A stretch of 64,000 nt of DNA. It comes from Sipunculus nudus (Eukaryota > Annelida > Sipuncula > Golfingiida > Sipunculidae). The notes below the pieces were generated by a model. That model was not told where the DNA came from. It worked only from the letters and a program-made list of their open reading frames with translations, and searched no databases. Each line of letters starts with the position of its first letter. The first letter of the stretch is position 1. Positions 22,764-34,968 of the stretch are shown here, piece by piece. The DNA lies in the NCBI GenBank assembly GCA_026874595.1, contig CM049315.1, forward strand, positions 59,332,889 to 59,396,888. Direction: 5' to 3'. The translations under genes and the position numbers were made by a program.

Positions 22764-25700
22764 AACGGGGAAACTTACGGGTCTGTCTAAAACGCAGAGA
22801 ATCCGCGGAGAGATGGAGAATTTGCGGAAAGTTTTTATATGCAATGATACTTTTAAATACACATTAAAATCACTTAAAATCCCCAACTATTTTACCCTTA
22901 ACATATTTGCGCACTGTTAAATGACTGAAAAATTTTAAAATCTGTACATAATTAAGCATTTTATGCTGAACAATGTAGACTCACCGCCGAGTGAATGCGT
23001 TACGCAAAATCTAACACACGTCTGAGTCACTAGCTGACACTGACAGATCTTTAGACGAAACCGCAAAACACCTAATATTTCAACTGTCTATTGTGCAAAC
23101 TAAAACAAAACCATGCACATGTATCAAATTTACAGGTGGTGAATGAAAAATATAATGTAATAAATAAATGAAAAAAACTATCACCATTTATAGTGTAAAG
23201 ACCCAATTTACATGCATAAATAAAAGTTGAAACACAAATATTCGACTTTAAACACTTTATACACAAACAAAAATTGCACCTTTAGGCTAATGAATCATCT
23301 TGGCAGTAGGATTTTAAAAAAATAAAAGAATAAATAATTAATATATATTGTGATCACTGTAAAAGAATTATATTTTTTTAGCCTCTGTACAAAATACATC
23401 ATACTTCTTTCTGACCATAACAATACAGAGTATATTAATATTTAAAAAAAAGGAAAAATATAGCCCAATGTACACATACATACAGCAATAGTATAAAAAC
23501 GTATTTGCACAGTCTTAAAAAACATTTCATTAATTGTTTTAGTTATTTTAAAGACAAATGCACTTTTAAAATGAAACCACTGATAATTTTAATTCATTTT
23601 TTTATCACACCCAATCATGTCTTCGAATACATCTCCTAACCCTCATTCACATTCAATCCCTATGGTACAGTTGCATTATATTTAGGCTTTTGTATTCTAG
23701 GAGAAAGTTTTGTTTTAGGAAATGTTGTAAAACTGCCTGAAGTGAAAGAAAAACTAAGTGTTTTTGCATTAATCCCTAGTTAAAATGTTCAATTTGTTTA
23801 ATTTCTTGATTAGAACAAAAATCAACTGCATTTGCAATTGAACAAAATAGCCCACAGTCTACTGATGCTATTCGTTGTCTCTGGCGTGGCACAAATAAAA
23901 TCTTAAGGGAACCTGCTTGCCCAAAAAACTGAGAGCTGAATTTTACGTGAATGTACAGATTTTTAGCTCAGCTGACTGAAAGTCATCTGAGCTATAGCGA
24001 TCACTCTTTGTCCATCGTCCGTCTGTCTGTCCGTCTGTCCGTCTGTCTGTCCGTTAACCAGGCAAAAATTGTAACCGCTAGAACTGGAATCTTCTTACTT
24101 GACATCCTGGGAGGTCCATGAAAAATCTCCTTGGAAACCAGAAATTAGGTCTCTGTTACCCATATCCTTTGAGCTATGGGGTCCCAAAGTACCCCCCAGA
24201 AAAGTCCAAATTTTCATACAAAAACTTCAATATCTCATTAACTACTTGACTGATGGTCATGATTTTTGGCATACATATTGATCATGAGAGGTTCCATCAG
24301 TTCCTGAAGACTGGTGGCGCCACCTGTATTTTTCAATTTTTTACGAATTTTTTTCTCTATTTTTGAGACCTTTAATAATGTGAACATCTGTTAACAAGGC
24401 ACAAATCGTAATGACTGGACTTAGAATCTTCATTCTCGACACACTGAGAGACCTATGAAAAGTCTCCATGGAAACCAGAAATTAGGTCTCTGTTACCCAT
24501 ATCCTTCCAGCTATGGGGCCCTAAACTACCCCCCAGAAAAATAAAAAATTTCAAACAAAAACTTCAATATCTCATTAAATACTTGACTGATGGTCATGAT
24601 TTTTGTCATACATATTGATCATGAGATGTTCCATCACTTCCTGCAGACTGGTGGCGCCACCTGTATCGTTCAATTTTTTACGATTTTTTTTCTTTATTTT
24701 TGAGACCTTTCAAAATGTAAACATCTGTTAACAAGGCACAAATCGTAAAGACTGGACCTAGAATCTTCATTCTTGACAAACTGAGAGACCTATAAAAAGT
24801 CTCTATGGAAACCAGAAATTAGGTCTCTGTTACCCATATTCTTCGAGCTATGGAGCCCTAAAGTATCCCCAAAGAAAAGTAAAAAATTTCATACAAAAAC
24901 TTCAATATCTCATTAACTACTTGAATGATGGTCATGATTTGTGGCATAACTATTGATCATGAGATGTGTCATCTGTTCCTGCAGACTGGTGGCGCCATCT
25001 GTATCGTTCGATTTTTTACGATTTTTTTCCTCTATTTTTGAGACCTTTAAGGATGCTGTCATCTGTTAGCATGGCACAAATAGTAACGACTGGACCTAGA
25101 ATCTTCATTCTCAACACACTAGAAGACCTATGAAAAGTCTCCATGGAAACCAGAAATTAGGTCTCTGTTACCCATATCCTTCGAGCTATGGGGCCCCAAA
25201 GTACCCCCCCAGAGTAGTCAAAAATTTCATACAAAATCTTCAATATCTCAATAACTACATCACTGATGGTCATGATTTTTGGCATACATATTGATTATGA
25301 GATGTTCCATCAGTTCCTGCAGACTGGTGGCGCCACCTATGTTATCTATCAAGAGCGTACAAATTGCAACAACTGGACCTAGAAACTTCATTCTTGTCAT
25401 GCAAGGAGGCCCATGAAGAGTGCCTGTGGAAACTTGAAATTAGGTCTCTGTTACCCATATCCTTCAAGCTATAGGACTCTGAAGTATCCCTCAGAATAAT
25501 GGACAATTTGATACAAAAGCTGAAGTATCTGAACAACTAATATGGAGATCATCATGATTCTTTGCATGGATATTGACCATTAAGTGTTTTTAGCTCAGAT
25601 GACTGTAACGTGTAAGTCATCTGAAGTATCCCTCAGAATAATGGACAATTTGATACAAAAGCTCAAGTATCTAAACAACTATTGCAGTGATCACCATGAT

Positions 25701-26451
25701 TCTTTGCATGGATATTGATCATGGAATGTGTCATCAGTTTCTGCAGTATGGTGGCGCCACCTGTATTTTTATTTTTACGAATTTTTTTCTCTATTTTTGA
25801 GACCTCATAAGATGTGGTCATCTGTTAACATGGCACAAATCGTAACAACTGGACCTAGAATCTTCTCTCTTGACATGCTGAGAGGCCCATGAAAAGTTTC
25901 CTTAAAAACTTGAAATTAGGTCTCTGTTACCCATAACCTCTGAGCTATGGGGCTCCGAAGTACCCCCCAGAATAATGGAAAATTTGATACAAATCATAAT
26001 AACTGGACCTAGAATTTTATTTTTTGACATGCTGGGAGACCCCTGAAAAGTCATCTTGTAAACCTTGAAAATAGGTGTCTGTTACCCATATCCTTCATGC
26101 TACAGAGCTCCATAGTACCCTAATGAATATTGGATGATTTTATACAAAAGGTCAAGTTTGGAAAAGTATTTCATTCAAATTTGACATTCAGATGATAAAA
26201 TTACTTTCGTCAATGTCTTCCTGGTCAGCTGAGCGTCATGACCCCTGGGTCACTTGTTAATCATTCAATCATTTTAATCATTTTGGTCATTTAACAGTAA
26301 ACAAATATGTTAAGAGTAATATAGTTTGAGATACGTGATTTTAATGTGTATTTAAAAGTATTGCATATAAAAAACTCTCTGCAAATTCTCTGTGAATTCT
26401 CCATCTCTCTGCGGATTCTCCGTGTTTTAGACAGACCCGAAACTTATGCAT
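22764..26451. mobile_element. 3.7 kb element with ~180 bp terminal inverted arms
   Basis: The left arm (22764-22945) contains GGGTCTGTCTAAAACGCAGA, GATGGAGAATTTGCGGA and ACATTAAAATCAC then CTTAACATATTTG. The right arm (26264-26451) is its reverse complement, for example CCGTGTTTTAGACAGACCC and GTGATTTTAATGTGTATTT. Identity is roughly 80 percent, so the element is not new. No transposase open frame is visible inside. The interior is AT-rich and contains the family H element at 23961-26260, which abuts the right arm. Superfamily and target-site duplication are undetermined. Confidence 0.7.
23961..26260 (-). mobile_element. Family H tandem-repeat element, copy 3
   Basis: It starts TTTTAGCTCAGCTGACTGAA with the hairpin arm AGTCATCTGAGCT, then TATAGCGATCACTC and (CCGTCTGT)n. 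It ends GTCAGCTGAGCGTCATGACC then CACTTGTTAA. About six monomers of 310-350 bp are present, with GGTGGCGCCACC near 24312, 24650 and 24988 (diverged), 25328 and 25750. At 25588-25625 a second partial hairpin end (TTTTAGCTCAGATGACTGTA) interrupts the array, so a truncated sister copy has been inserted or recombined in. On the minus strand it runs 5' CACTTG end to 3' hairpin end. Confidence 0.85.
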
Positions 26452-26905
26452 TCGGGGGCAAAAAATGTTAATGTATTCACCTGAACAAGAAATTTTGTTG
26501 TAACACCTGCTTTAGTGCCTAAACTGTTACAACTTTCAAAGTTTACCTTCCCTGAACCTGACTGTTGTTCCTAACAACAGTTGGGACAATCACCAGGTGG
26601 CGGGTGTAATGCATCATTCTCTGTACAGAAATTTATCATGAATGTTAAGGATAAACACAACTTATCTTGACTCTGTGCTGGAGGTTGACAACTGGTATGA
26701 CGTTTTATGTTGGGGAACCCTAAGGAAATCCCCTCCAGACATGCTTGTTTTTACCGCTTGAGATCAAGAGCTACCTGATTCAACTGTTTAATGGACATGA
26801 CGATTTTAAAGTGGTATGTTATGTTACCATATGATACAAATATGTTTGTATCCTTATATATGACAGATTTTTTGCTGGGAGATTATTTTTTTTTTTTTTG
26901 TCCAG

Positions 26906-27039
26906 TGGCATGTCTCCAGTTTTCAAACACCTTACTAGGGCTCTCTCAGTGGAGGGAACTGAAGCGTAAGGAGAGAGAACGAAAGCTATGGGCTAAACTG
27001 CAGGCAGAGGAAATCTACCTAACCAAGCAGTTTGGATAG
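26906..27039 (+). CDS. Candidate terminal exon of an unidentified gene
   Basis: A T-rich tract ends in two acceptors, TTGTCCAG (exon from 26906) or TCTCCAG (from 26920). The frame then runs without interruption to TAG 27037-27039. The end is charged and helical: SQWRELKRKERERKLWAKLQ then AEEIYLTKQFG, a likely amphipathic or coiled-coil tail. The polypyrimidine tract is strong. Upstream exons were not found, and its relation to the large gene starting by 28693 is unknown. A minority possibility is that it belongs to that gene as an alternative end. Confidence 0.4.
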
Positions 27040-28692
27040 GGTTACCATTATAAACCACCAGCACAGGAATTTATTATCCAGATTCAGTGTAATATTTTGT
27101 TATAATAATTAATATGAATTTTATTTATTTAACATGGATTGTACAGTTAGTTATAATAACTATTACAAGGCACTCTAAATTGGCTTAGATGTTGGTGCTT
27201 GGTAGTCGTTAATGTAGTAATAATTAAAATGAGTAATTGGAAAAATGGCAAATTATTGTGATATCTTGAGTTGTTATATATCAATATGTCACCTGTATCA
27301 GGTATAATTTTCCTCCGGATTCTTGAATTTTGTGTGATTATATATAATTTCTATTGAGATGCATGTCTCAGATAAACAGTTTTCTGTTTATAATGTAATC
27401 TGCTCATCATTTTCTGTTATTAACTGAAGATTTTTTTACATTTCCAGAAGTATGAGTTGTCTCTCAAAACATAGTAGCTTAGCATTAGGTGTGAATATGA
27501 CACCCCTTCAGCAGCTTTAATTATAGTCCGTTTAAGCTAAGTTAGCAGGTGGGGTGTGCAAGAATATCACCCTCAGTGTAGAGGCATGTGTCAGAGAGAG
27601 ATAAAAAGTGTTCCACTTACAGTCATACAAAATAAGGTTTAATTCTGACATTTGTTCTTTGCTTTTTAAATGATTAACAACCTTAAATCAGATCTTCAAG
27701 CTAAATTCATGGAGATTCCACATGATGGCATTGTCCCTATGTACACATACTTTTATTGCTGTTAAGTGGGTAATTAGCCGTGATCACTGGGCTGTCACAG
27801 CTGAGGTGTCACTCCAGCCCTGAATTGAGACAGTGTGGGGAGTCTTAAAATGCCAGTTCTGACAGAAAGCATTTATTGTGAATAAATTATTGTGCATATA
27901 TTTGGTATATGGCTGATAAGAGGTGATGCCCATCCCATACGCTTAGGTTGTCCCCAAGAGAGGACTGCTGTTATGTCATGTAGGACTGGGAACTATTTTC
28001 ACCTGCCAACTTAGCTGAAATGAACTGATGTGTGAAGATGTTTAAGATTCTCCAATTTGTTGTCTCAAGTTCACATTTGATTGCCATTAATCAAATAATT
28101 TGATTTCGTTTTATTTTGACATAGATCTCTTGACTTGTTATATCATGAGGGTTGATCACTGACAAAGCTGCAGCCTCTCCAGGTGTCCGCCAGGGATAAA
28201 TGACAGATCATCAGGGATGGTCCTTTGGGGCTGACATGTGATGATCCGTGGTGAGATCTGTGAGTGTTAATTAGGCTTAACCAACAGCAGAGACGGACAA
28301 GTGCCACCAAGTCAACAGAAAAGAACACGTCCTTCAGTTTAGACCATGGACAGAACTACTGAAATTGTTAACAGTGCCTAAAGCCAAGTTGCAGAATGTA
28401 TCCTCTAACAGTTCTCCTACATCCAGGAGTTTAGGAGGACATACCTGCAAGGAGACAGCAGTGCATGAGAAACTGTTTGGCTGCTTGTAGAAATGATGAC
28501 CCAGCTCATCCTTAGTGATAAGTGTAATAGAAGCAGTTGGGAAAGAAATGTTTCCATAACAGGTGTAATAATATAATGTTGATAAAGCACCACAAGATTA
28601 AGGTTCATCAGTTTACCCATTATTTCTTACATCTGTATTCTCTACATTTACTGCATCCTTATTTAATGAGAACATGTTTTTACTAATTTCAG
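27040..28692. other. Spacer before the first recognised exon of the large gene
   Basis: AT-rich DNA with no recognised exon or repeat. The large gene's first exon and promoter should lie here or further left, because its first seen exon (28693) begins mid-codon, but I cannot place them. Confidence 0.4.
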
Positions 28693-28787
28693 GAATAATT
28701 AAAGAAATAAATACCAAGGGTGAGTTATTCTGTGGACTGATATTGATCATGGAGAAGTATTTAAGAACTGAAGATGGCACCCTGCAG
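28693..28787 (+). CDS. LRR-TIR-COR gene, first recognised exon
   Basis: The acceptor TAATTTCAG precedes and the donor CTGCAG/GTAAAA follows. Entry phase is 1 (the first codon needs one base from an unseen upstream exon) and exit phase is 0. The peptide includes IIKEINTKGELFCGLILIME and KYLRTEDGTLQ. No known domain by itself. It probably belongs to the N-terminal capping region before the leucine-rich repeats. Confidence 0.6.
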
Positions 28788-29664
28788 GTAAAAGTTTCTA
28801 TACTACATGCAATCTAACATTATGCCTTGTTTACTTTGGGGCAATAAACACACCTCAAGGTAATAGAAAGAAGGAAATTTGTTTTAATACTGTTTTAACT
28901 AGAATCTCTTCTGTGTGTCCAGGCCAGCACTTGTGGTCTTATAAGTGTTATAAAGAACAGTTCTTAATTTTGCATATTTTGAATTAATTATACTATGTAA
29001 CAGAAAACAAGTTTTGTAAAGATTTTTGTAGGTAGATATTAACGGGGCCCAATCATCTATAAAGCATGTTGAATTAACACGAAAATAGTGTCTTCTCTTA
29101 TGAATAAACTGGTACCTGTCAAAATTTTGCCCTGAAACCGTTGCCTTACTCCTGAACACAAGTGTTAAACACATTGGATCGGGCGTGATCACAGGTGTCA
29201 ACATAAACATGGGACTGCCTGCACCGCCTAGGCCAAATCATAAATTTGTCAATCAGGAGATACCCTGACTGACTTGGCCCCAAAAATTTTATATTTTTCC
29301 CGCTGGCTGAAACATGGCATGTTACCTGTCACGCATGCATAAAATTGGACTCCCAGCCACGCAGCCTTGTTATTGTAAACAGACACATGTTGTTTATAAA
29401 CATGCAAAACCATAACAAGGTTTTAAACGGCTCAAGGGGAGGTACTGAGACCGTGTGTTGGGATAGTTTTCCCTGGGAACTTTTGTATAAAGCAAAGGTG
29501 AACTGATAGTGTGAAAGAATAAGTATAATATTGTTCCTGATTATGTCCCTTTAAATAGCATTCTAGATTCATATACCTAGTGTTTCTAAAGTTGACTGGT
29601 TTTGCAAAAAAATTACAATTTAGCAACTTTTGATGACAGGTCTGTGTTGATAATTGTATTGCAG

Positions 29665-29730
29665 CTTTACTGTAAAGGATGTGAGGAAGTCACCAGTCTA
29701 CAGCTTCAGCTGTGGGGAGAGCAAGTCAAG
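29665..29730 (+). CDS. LRR-TIR-COR gene exon (LRR-like)
   Basis: 66 bp, phase 0 to 0, acceptor ATTGCAG, donor GTCAAG/GTAGGT. The peptide LYCKGCEEVTSLQLQLWGEQ plus VK has the spaced leucines of a degenerate leucine-rich repeat. Confidence 0.7.
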
Positions 29731-30190
29731 GTAGGTACAGACTCATGCACATTTTCTTGCAATATAATGTGTATATATGTGGTACAAGTTTATATCCCAG
29801 TATTGTTTAAACAAGGCTGTGAACCTTTTGGACATCAGGTGAGGTAAAATCACTGTAAATGTAAAGTAAAATAAATTTGTGCTTTATTCACTGATGTATT
29901 GATATAGTTAGTTATATGCAGTATTTGTCAATGATGATCTGAAAAACTGCAGGATTACTTATTAAATTATTTTAATTTAAAGACTAATTTATAAAAAAAA
30001 TGTTAAAAGATCCATAAAATATTGTTGTCAACATAATAGAAATTGAACATATCAGTTTTGTCAATGACTACTTCAACAATGATTTGGTTCTCATTAACTT
30101 CATTTTCACTGTGTGACAGGATGTAAAGCAATGAGAACATATTTATGTTAAACCTGTTCATCAGGTTAAATCATGTGATGATTTGTTAAG

Positions 30191-30265
30191 GGTCTACCAA
30201 AGAATGCCTGTGATATACCAAACACCCTCAAGAATGCATGGGAAAAAGAGGATGCAGATTTAAAG
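30191..30265 (+). CDS. LRR-TIR-COR gene exon
   Basis: 75 bp, phase 0 to 0. The acceptor is TTGTTAAG (weak) and the donor TTAAAG/GTAAAT. The peptide starts GLPKNACDIPNTLKNAWEKE and ends DADLK. It is charged and has no recognisable domain. Support comes from phase, splice sites and position. Confidence 0.55.
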
Positions 30266-30580
30266 GTAAATTATGTTTGTTTGTTTATTGCAATTGGTTT
30301 TGTTTCTTGCAGTTTATATACCCTCTGAAAGCAAAGCTTGTGTGTCAACATTTTTTTTGGAAAACAATGGGGACATCATATTGCATCTGCCATATATTAT
30401 ATTTATCTACATACAGGTTATGTATTAAAGAATAAATAATATTCAAATGAGTTCTATAAAAAAAGATAGAAAATAACTGTGGCAACTTTATTTTATTTGT
30501 TATAAATTTGTTTTTTATTGTATTGTATTTTTTATTGTTAAATAAAAACATGTTAGTTTGTATGACGTGTTCTTTCACAG

Positions 30581-30631
30581 AGAATTAGAAGTGATTCTGT
30601 GACAGTGAATGTTTCTTCAGATGATTTAGTG
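30581..30631 (+). CDS. Possible small exon or alternative end of the same gene
   Basis: The strong acceptor GTTCTTTCACAG opens a phase-0 frame reading RIRSDSVTVNVSSDDLV. A donor-like GTG/GTGAAA lies at 30631/30632, which would keep phase 0 to the next exon at 32695. If the donor is skipped the frame stops at TGA about ten codons later, giving a short secreted-size product without TIR or COR. Either reading is possible; RNA data would decide. Confidence 0.3.
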
Positions 30632-30841
30632 GTGAAAAGTGACATAGGTCTTGATACACCTTGAGATGATGTATTCAAGAAAACCAGACACAAATGACTT
30701 CAACTGATACTTATTTTGCAGAAGACCTGTTTCCTGTTTGTTAGGATGCACTCATTTGCATTCTGTCTCTCTTACGATAATTTAATATTCATTACAATTA
30801 CACCTGAGTAAGACTTTTGTGTTCTCTTGTGAAAGATTAAT

Positions 30842-31324
30842 TGTATCCACCAAAACAGAGTTTTATGAAACTAGGGATTATGATCGGGTCACATGTGAAC
30901 TGCTGCGCCCTCATTTTGGGTTGACCTCTGACCTTTCCTCTCTGCAAAGTGTCCATCTGTGCATCTGTTTCCACACATAAACACATATCTTTAGACTGGT
31001 TTTTCCAGTGGGGCTGAAAAATTGCTCAAGTGTAGCTCTTGGATAGCTTTTTATCATTCACAAAACTGGGGCGCCAGATACAACAATTTTTGCACAGCAG
31101 CCATCTGTCTTGGATTAAAATCATACTTATCTCTGTAGTGGTTTGACTTATCCACTTTTTGCATGTGTATCCATCTCGGATGGAGTTCTTATTTATATGA
31201 CAGGTGGTGCCACCTATAATCATGTTTATGTTGCAGACATCCATGCATATTTGCAACACATCTCATTCCCCTTACCACTCAATCCATGCCCCTTCACCTG
31301 TACCACTCTGATTTCAGCAGATAC
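30842..31324 (-). mobile_element. Family A element, copy 4 (reversed, intronic)
   Basis: It begins TGTATCCACCAAAACAGAG, the reverse of copy 1's right end, continues GGGTCACATGTGAACTGCTG and GGTGGTGCCACC, and ends CACTCTGATTTCAGCAGATAC. About 480 bp, like copy 1. It splits an older run of sequence related to the ~70 bp repeat at 32435. Confidence 0.65.
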
Positions 31325-32434
31325 ATGTAGTCTATTGTCTACTTAGACTGGCCAAGTCAATGAAATAGTTCTGACTTAATTGTTGCTTCTGACAGAGAAA
31401 TCAAACATTCATGCCTTGTGTTGCATTTAGTATCAGTACCGCCATCTTGCGGCAACTCATATAACCAATTTGCCACTGTCTGACCCTCTGATTTCATGGA
31501 TTGGTAATCTTGCCGGTTCCCGGATGGTAAGCGCCACACATCACCGCCTCGCTGAACTAAGGTCTTTTCCAGTGATGTCAGCAGTGGTCTTTCCCAGAAT
31601 CTTTTTCAAAACCATCATGGTTCATTCAGTAACTGCCTATTCTGGGCTTCCAATTGGTTACAAATATTCCCACTTAATTTGTCTTAATAATTTTAGGCCG
31701 TCGCTTAAATTGAGTTCGGTGAGACTTTATAAAACACTATAACCCTCAGCCTCAGTGTTAACGTTTATTGGTCCAGCACTCTTGAAAGTTGGGCCTGTGT
31801 TAAACATAATGTAGGCAAAACTCTTGCTCAGCCAATCAGCGCAAGATATTCAGGTGCACCACGCGACGAGCGCAGTCAAAATGTACCGGATGACTGAAAT
31901 GATCACGATTCGCAGTCGCAATTTGATAGTTACTTCACGGGTTCAGACAAATGCTGCCAGCTGTCATCTCAGCAGAAGGAATTTTACTGGACCTGTCGGT
32001 ACAAAATTGTTGCGATAGTGTCTACAATATGCACTTACATTTGGCCCATGGCCCATAATATTCGTTCAGCAAAGATATATCATAGAACACGAAGGTTCAT
32101 GCGTGGACTTACTGAACACATGATTTCAGTGCGAAAATACCAAACGGGTCGAGCTGTGGGACTGCTGTCGGCGTTCTCTTAGCAACAATGCCACTCACAT
32201 GAGGCGTAACGGCCTGATATGCAAATACGGGGGAATGGTCAAGTCATCCGTGATATGCAAATATCAGCGATTCACCCTATGGACTTTACAGGGCTTTAAT
32301 GATAAGAGCTGGCACTGAGTTAAGTCTATCAGTACATGGAACCACGTTTTATTGTGAGCATTTTATTTGTAAATGCAAATACTAAAGCCCTGGCAGGGCT
32401 ATTGTCTACTACCCGTATACTAGTTTCTATTTGA
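31325..32434. other. Intron sequence, nothing recognised
   Basis: This intron is more GC-rich than most, including CCGCCATCTTGCGGCAAC near 31440 and a CG-containing stretch at 31855-32230. I see no exon or element end. Confidence 0.4.
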
Positions 32435-32690
32435 CTTTGACTTCTATAAGACTTGTGTTGTCATCACCATTTCATTTCCATTACAATTTGTAAGACCTCT
32501 GTAAGACTCTTGCCCTCTCTCATGATCATTTATTTTCCATTACAATTTAACTTCTATAAGACTTGTGTTCTGTCATCATCATTTATTTTCCATTATAATT
32601 TGACCTCTACTGCTCTACAGGACACTTGCTTTCACTCACGGTCCTGTTATTTCCAGTACAATTTGACCTCTATAAGATGCATCATGTGTT
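32435..32690 (+). repeat. ~70 bp intronic minisatellite ending at an acceptor
   Basis: Four diverged copies of a unit containing ATTTTCCATTACAATTTGAC and TCTATAAGACTTGTGTT. The last copy runs into the acceptor GTGTTTCAG of the LRR exon at 32695. A related single unit is visible at about 30780-30830, before the family A insertion. Confidence 0.7.
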
Positions 32691-32694
32691 TCAG

Positions 32695-32808
32695 GATAAA
32701 CTGGCCTCCCTTGTACTGATTGACCTCCGAGGCTGCTGGCATATCACTGATGCAGGTATAAAGGCATTTGCTGCTGCAGTGCTGCCAACATGTGGGAAAC
32801 TGAAGCAG
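32695..32808 (+). CDS. LRR-TIR-COR gene exon (AMN1/F-box-type LRR)
   Basis: 114 bp, phase 0 to 0, acceptor GTGTTTCAG, donor AAGCAG/GTAAGA. The peptide contains LVLIDLRGCWHITDAGIKAF, a textbook cysteine-containing leucine-rich repeat of the AMN1/FBXL class (L-x-x-L-x-L-x-x-C-x-x-I-T-D-x-G-I). Such repeats form a curved binding surface. Confidence 0.85.
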
Positions 32809-33203
32809 GTAAGATTATGTCTAAAACCATGATGCTCTAGCCAATATCAGATTAACAGGTGATGCCAAATAATCCTTGGAAAGGACAATTCTGTTGACTT
32901 TATATTCATGTATTTTAACAGAACCATTCTGATAAATGTGCATTATAAGGTCCAACTTAGTTGATAGCCTGTGTTCCCAGTATGGCACAGAATTATCTTT
33001 TGTTTTGAAAATTTTTGTTAGTTGTGCTTGATTTGATATAAAGAGTTACCTCATACCCTGATCTGACTGTAAAGACAGAGAAAAGGAAAATCAAGAAAAC
33101 ACTTCAAAACCAGAGCCTTGTGAAAATTTGAACTATGTGATAGATACTCATAGATGAAAAAAAAGATGAATCCATCTTTTATGTTATAACATTTTGTCTC
33201 CAG

Positions 33204-33348
33204 ATACTTCTAGATGGATGCCCTCAGGTCACTGATGATAGTGTGAAGTGGATAAGTAAATACCTGCCACCAGGTGTCTTCACTTCAGTCAGCGTGTGTG
33301 CAACATCTGTCATTCTGAAGCCTGATGTCAGCAATCTGAGAATTAAAT
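33204..33348 (+). CDS. LRR-TIR-COR gene exon (second LRR)
   Basis: 145 bp, phase 0 to 1, acceptor TGTCTCCAG, donor TTAAAT/GTAAGA. The peptide starts ILLDGCPQVTDDSVKWISKY, a second cysteine-type leucine-rich repeat in register with the one before, and ends KPDVSNLRIK. Its donor GTAAGATCAGG is the first unit of an 18-copy 35 bp minisatellite. Confidence 0.85.
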
Positions 33349-33978
33349 GTAAGATCAGGAGAACACAGACTCAACTTGTACATGTAAAATCAGGAGAACA
33401 CACAATGAACTTGTACATGTAAGATCAGGAGAATACACACTTAACTTGTAAATGTACAATCAGGAGAACACACACTGAACTTGTACATATAAGATCAGGA
33501 GAACACACACTTAACTTGTACTTGTAAGATCAGGAGAACACACAATGAACTTGTACATATAAGATCAGGAGAACACGTACTCAACTTGTACATGTACAAT
33601 CAGGAGAACACACACTTAACTTATACAAATAAGATCAGAAGAACACACACTTAACTTGTACATGAAAGATCAGGAGTACAAACACTGAACTTGTACATGA
33701 AAGATCAGGAGAACACATACTTAACTTGTACAAATAAGATCAGAAGAACACACACTTAACTTGTACCTGTAAGATTAGGAGAACTCACAATGAACTTTTA
33801 CATATAAGATCAGGAGAACACACACTGATCTTGTACTTGTAAGATCAGGAGAACACACACTGATCTTGTACATGTAAGATCAGGAGAACACACACTGAAC
33901 TTGTACATGTAAGATCAGGAGAACACACACTGAACTTGTACATGTAAGATCAAGAGCACGTACTCAACTTGTACATGA
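33349..33978 (+). repeat. 18 x 35 bp minisatellite built from a 5' splice site
   Basis: The unit GTAAGATCAGGAGAACACAC followed by ACTGAACTTGTACAT starts exactly at the first base of the intron after exon 33204-33348. Eighteen copies fit 35 bp spacing without gaps. Eight begin GTAAGA and three more begin GTA followed by AAA or CAA; the others carry ATAAGA or GAAAGA. Copies near the right end are the most uniform. Confidence 0.92.
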
Positions 33979-34290
33979 TACATAACTCAGAGGCCTAAAT
34001 ATAATGTATGAAAGGGTATATGTAATATTTCAAGATTAAATTGGAGTATTTGGTTGTATTTACATATTATTTTATGGGTCCTTTGATTTCAAGAATTTTA
34101 CTTTATATGGGAATGTTCATTTACATATATTTGGAGATGTTTAAATATTACTCACACAGATGGAAAATACTGGTACTTTTCTTCTTTCTCCAAGAAATAC
34201 TGATTTATCAAAATATTTTGTAATATTAGGTTTGTTCCATAAGACCCAGGCATATAGTTCAGTTCGTGTTTATTTTTCCTTTTTATCCAG

Positions 34291-34431
34291 CAAATACAGA
34301 AGATATAAAGAGCTCAGAGCAAATTTTAATCAGCTACCATTGGTCAGACAAGCCTGTGGTGTTGCAGATTTGGGATAGACTACAAGCTGCTGGATACACA
34401 GTCTGGATAGATGAGGATAACATGAATACCG
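34291..34431 (+). CDS. LRR-TIR-COR gene exon (TIR domain, first half)
   Basis: 141 bp, phase 1 to 1, acceptor TTTTATCCAG, donor ACCG/GTATGT. After a short spacer it reads EQILISYHWSDKPVVLQIWD then RLQAAGYTVWIDEDNMNTG. ILISYHWSD is TIR box 1 (strand A and the start of the AA loop). YTVWIDEDNMNTG is strand B followed by the BB-loop region. Length and order match a complete N-terminal half of a TIR domain of the invertebrate TIR_2 type. Confidence 0.92.
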
Positions 34432-34968
34432 GTATGTGTCAGAGTGTCAGACATCCATCACAAAAACTGCAAGAAAAATGCACATTTATTTAACATGAAG
34501 AAGCAATATCACCTGGCAATGATCAGGTTCAGGCTTCACTATATTTAAAGGTCATACCAGTCTCAGGTGTGGATATTGATGCTCTGAATACTAAGCTGAT
34601 ACCTTATAATTATGAGGGGTGGGTTGGAATCTTACAGACTTAAAGTGACCTACTGGTATTCACATCCCAGGCACTGTGGTTGGAAGGTGTCAACCCTTGA
34701 TAGGTTTAACTAATATCTAACATATAGGAGAAATTCAGAGGACTTCCTTATATGAATGGTGTTCATAATTGTGTCCACAAGACCAGGTTGGACTGTATAT
34801 TATAGTTATGGCTGCTTGTATTCGGTAATGAAACTGATTCCAAAAGAAAAGGTGTAATGGTCATGCCCAAAACCATATTGAGGGCATAACGTTAATCATT
34901 TTATTGTTCTTTATTAAAGTGAATCAGTTGTTCATGAACACTTTTATAATTTGTATTTTTTTATTCAG

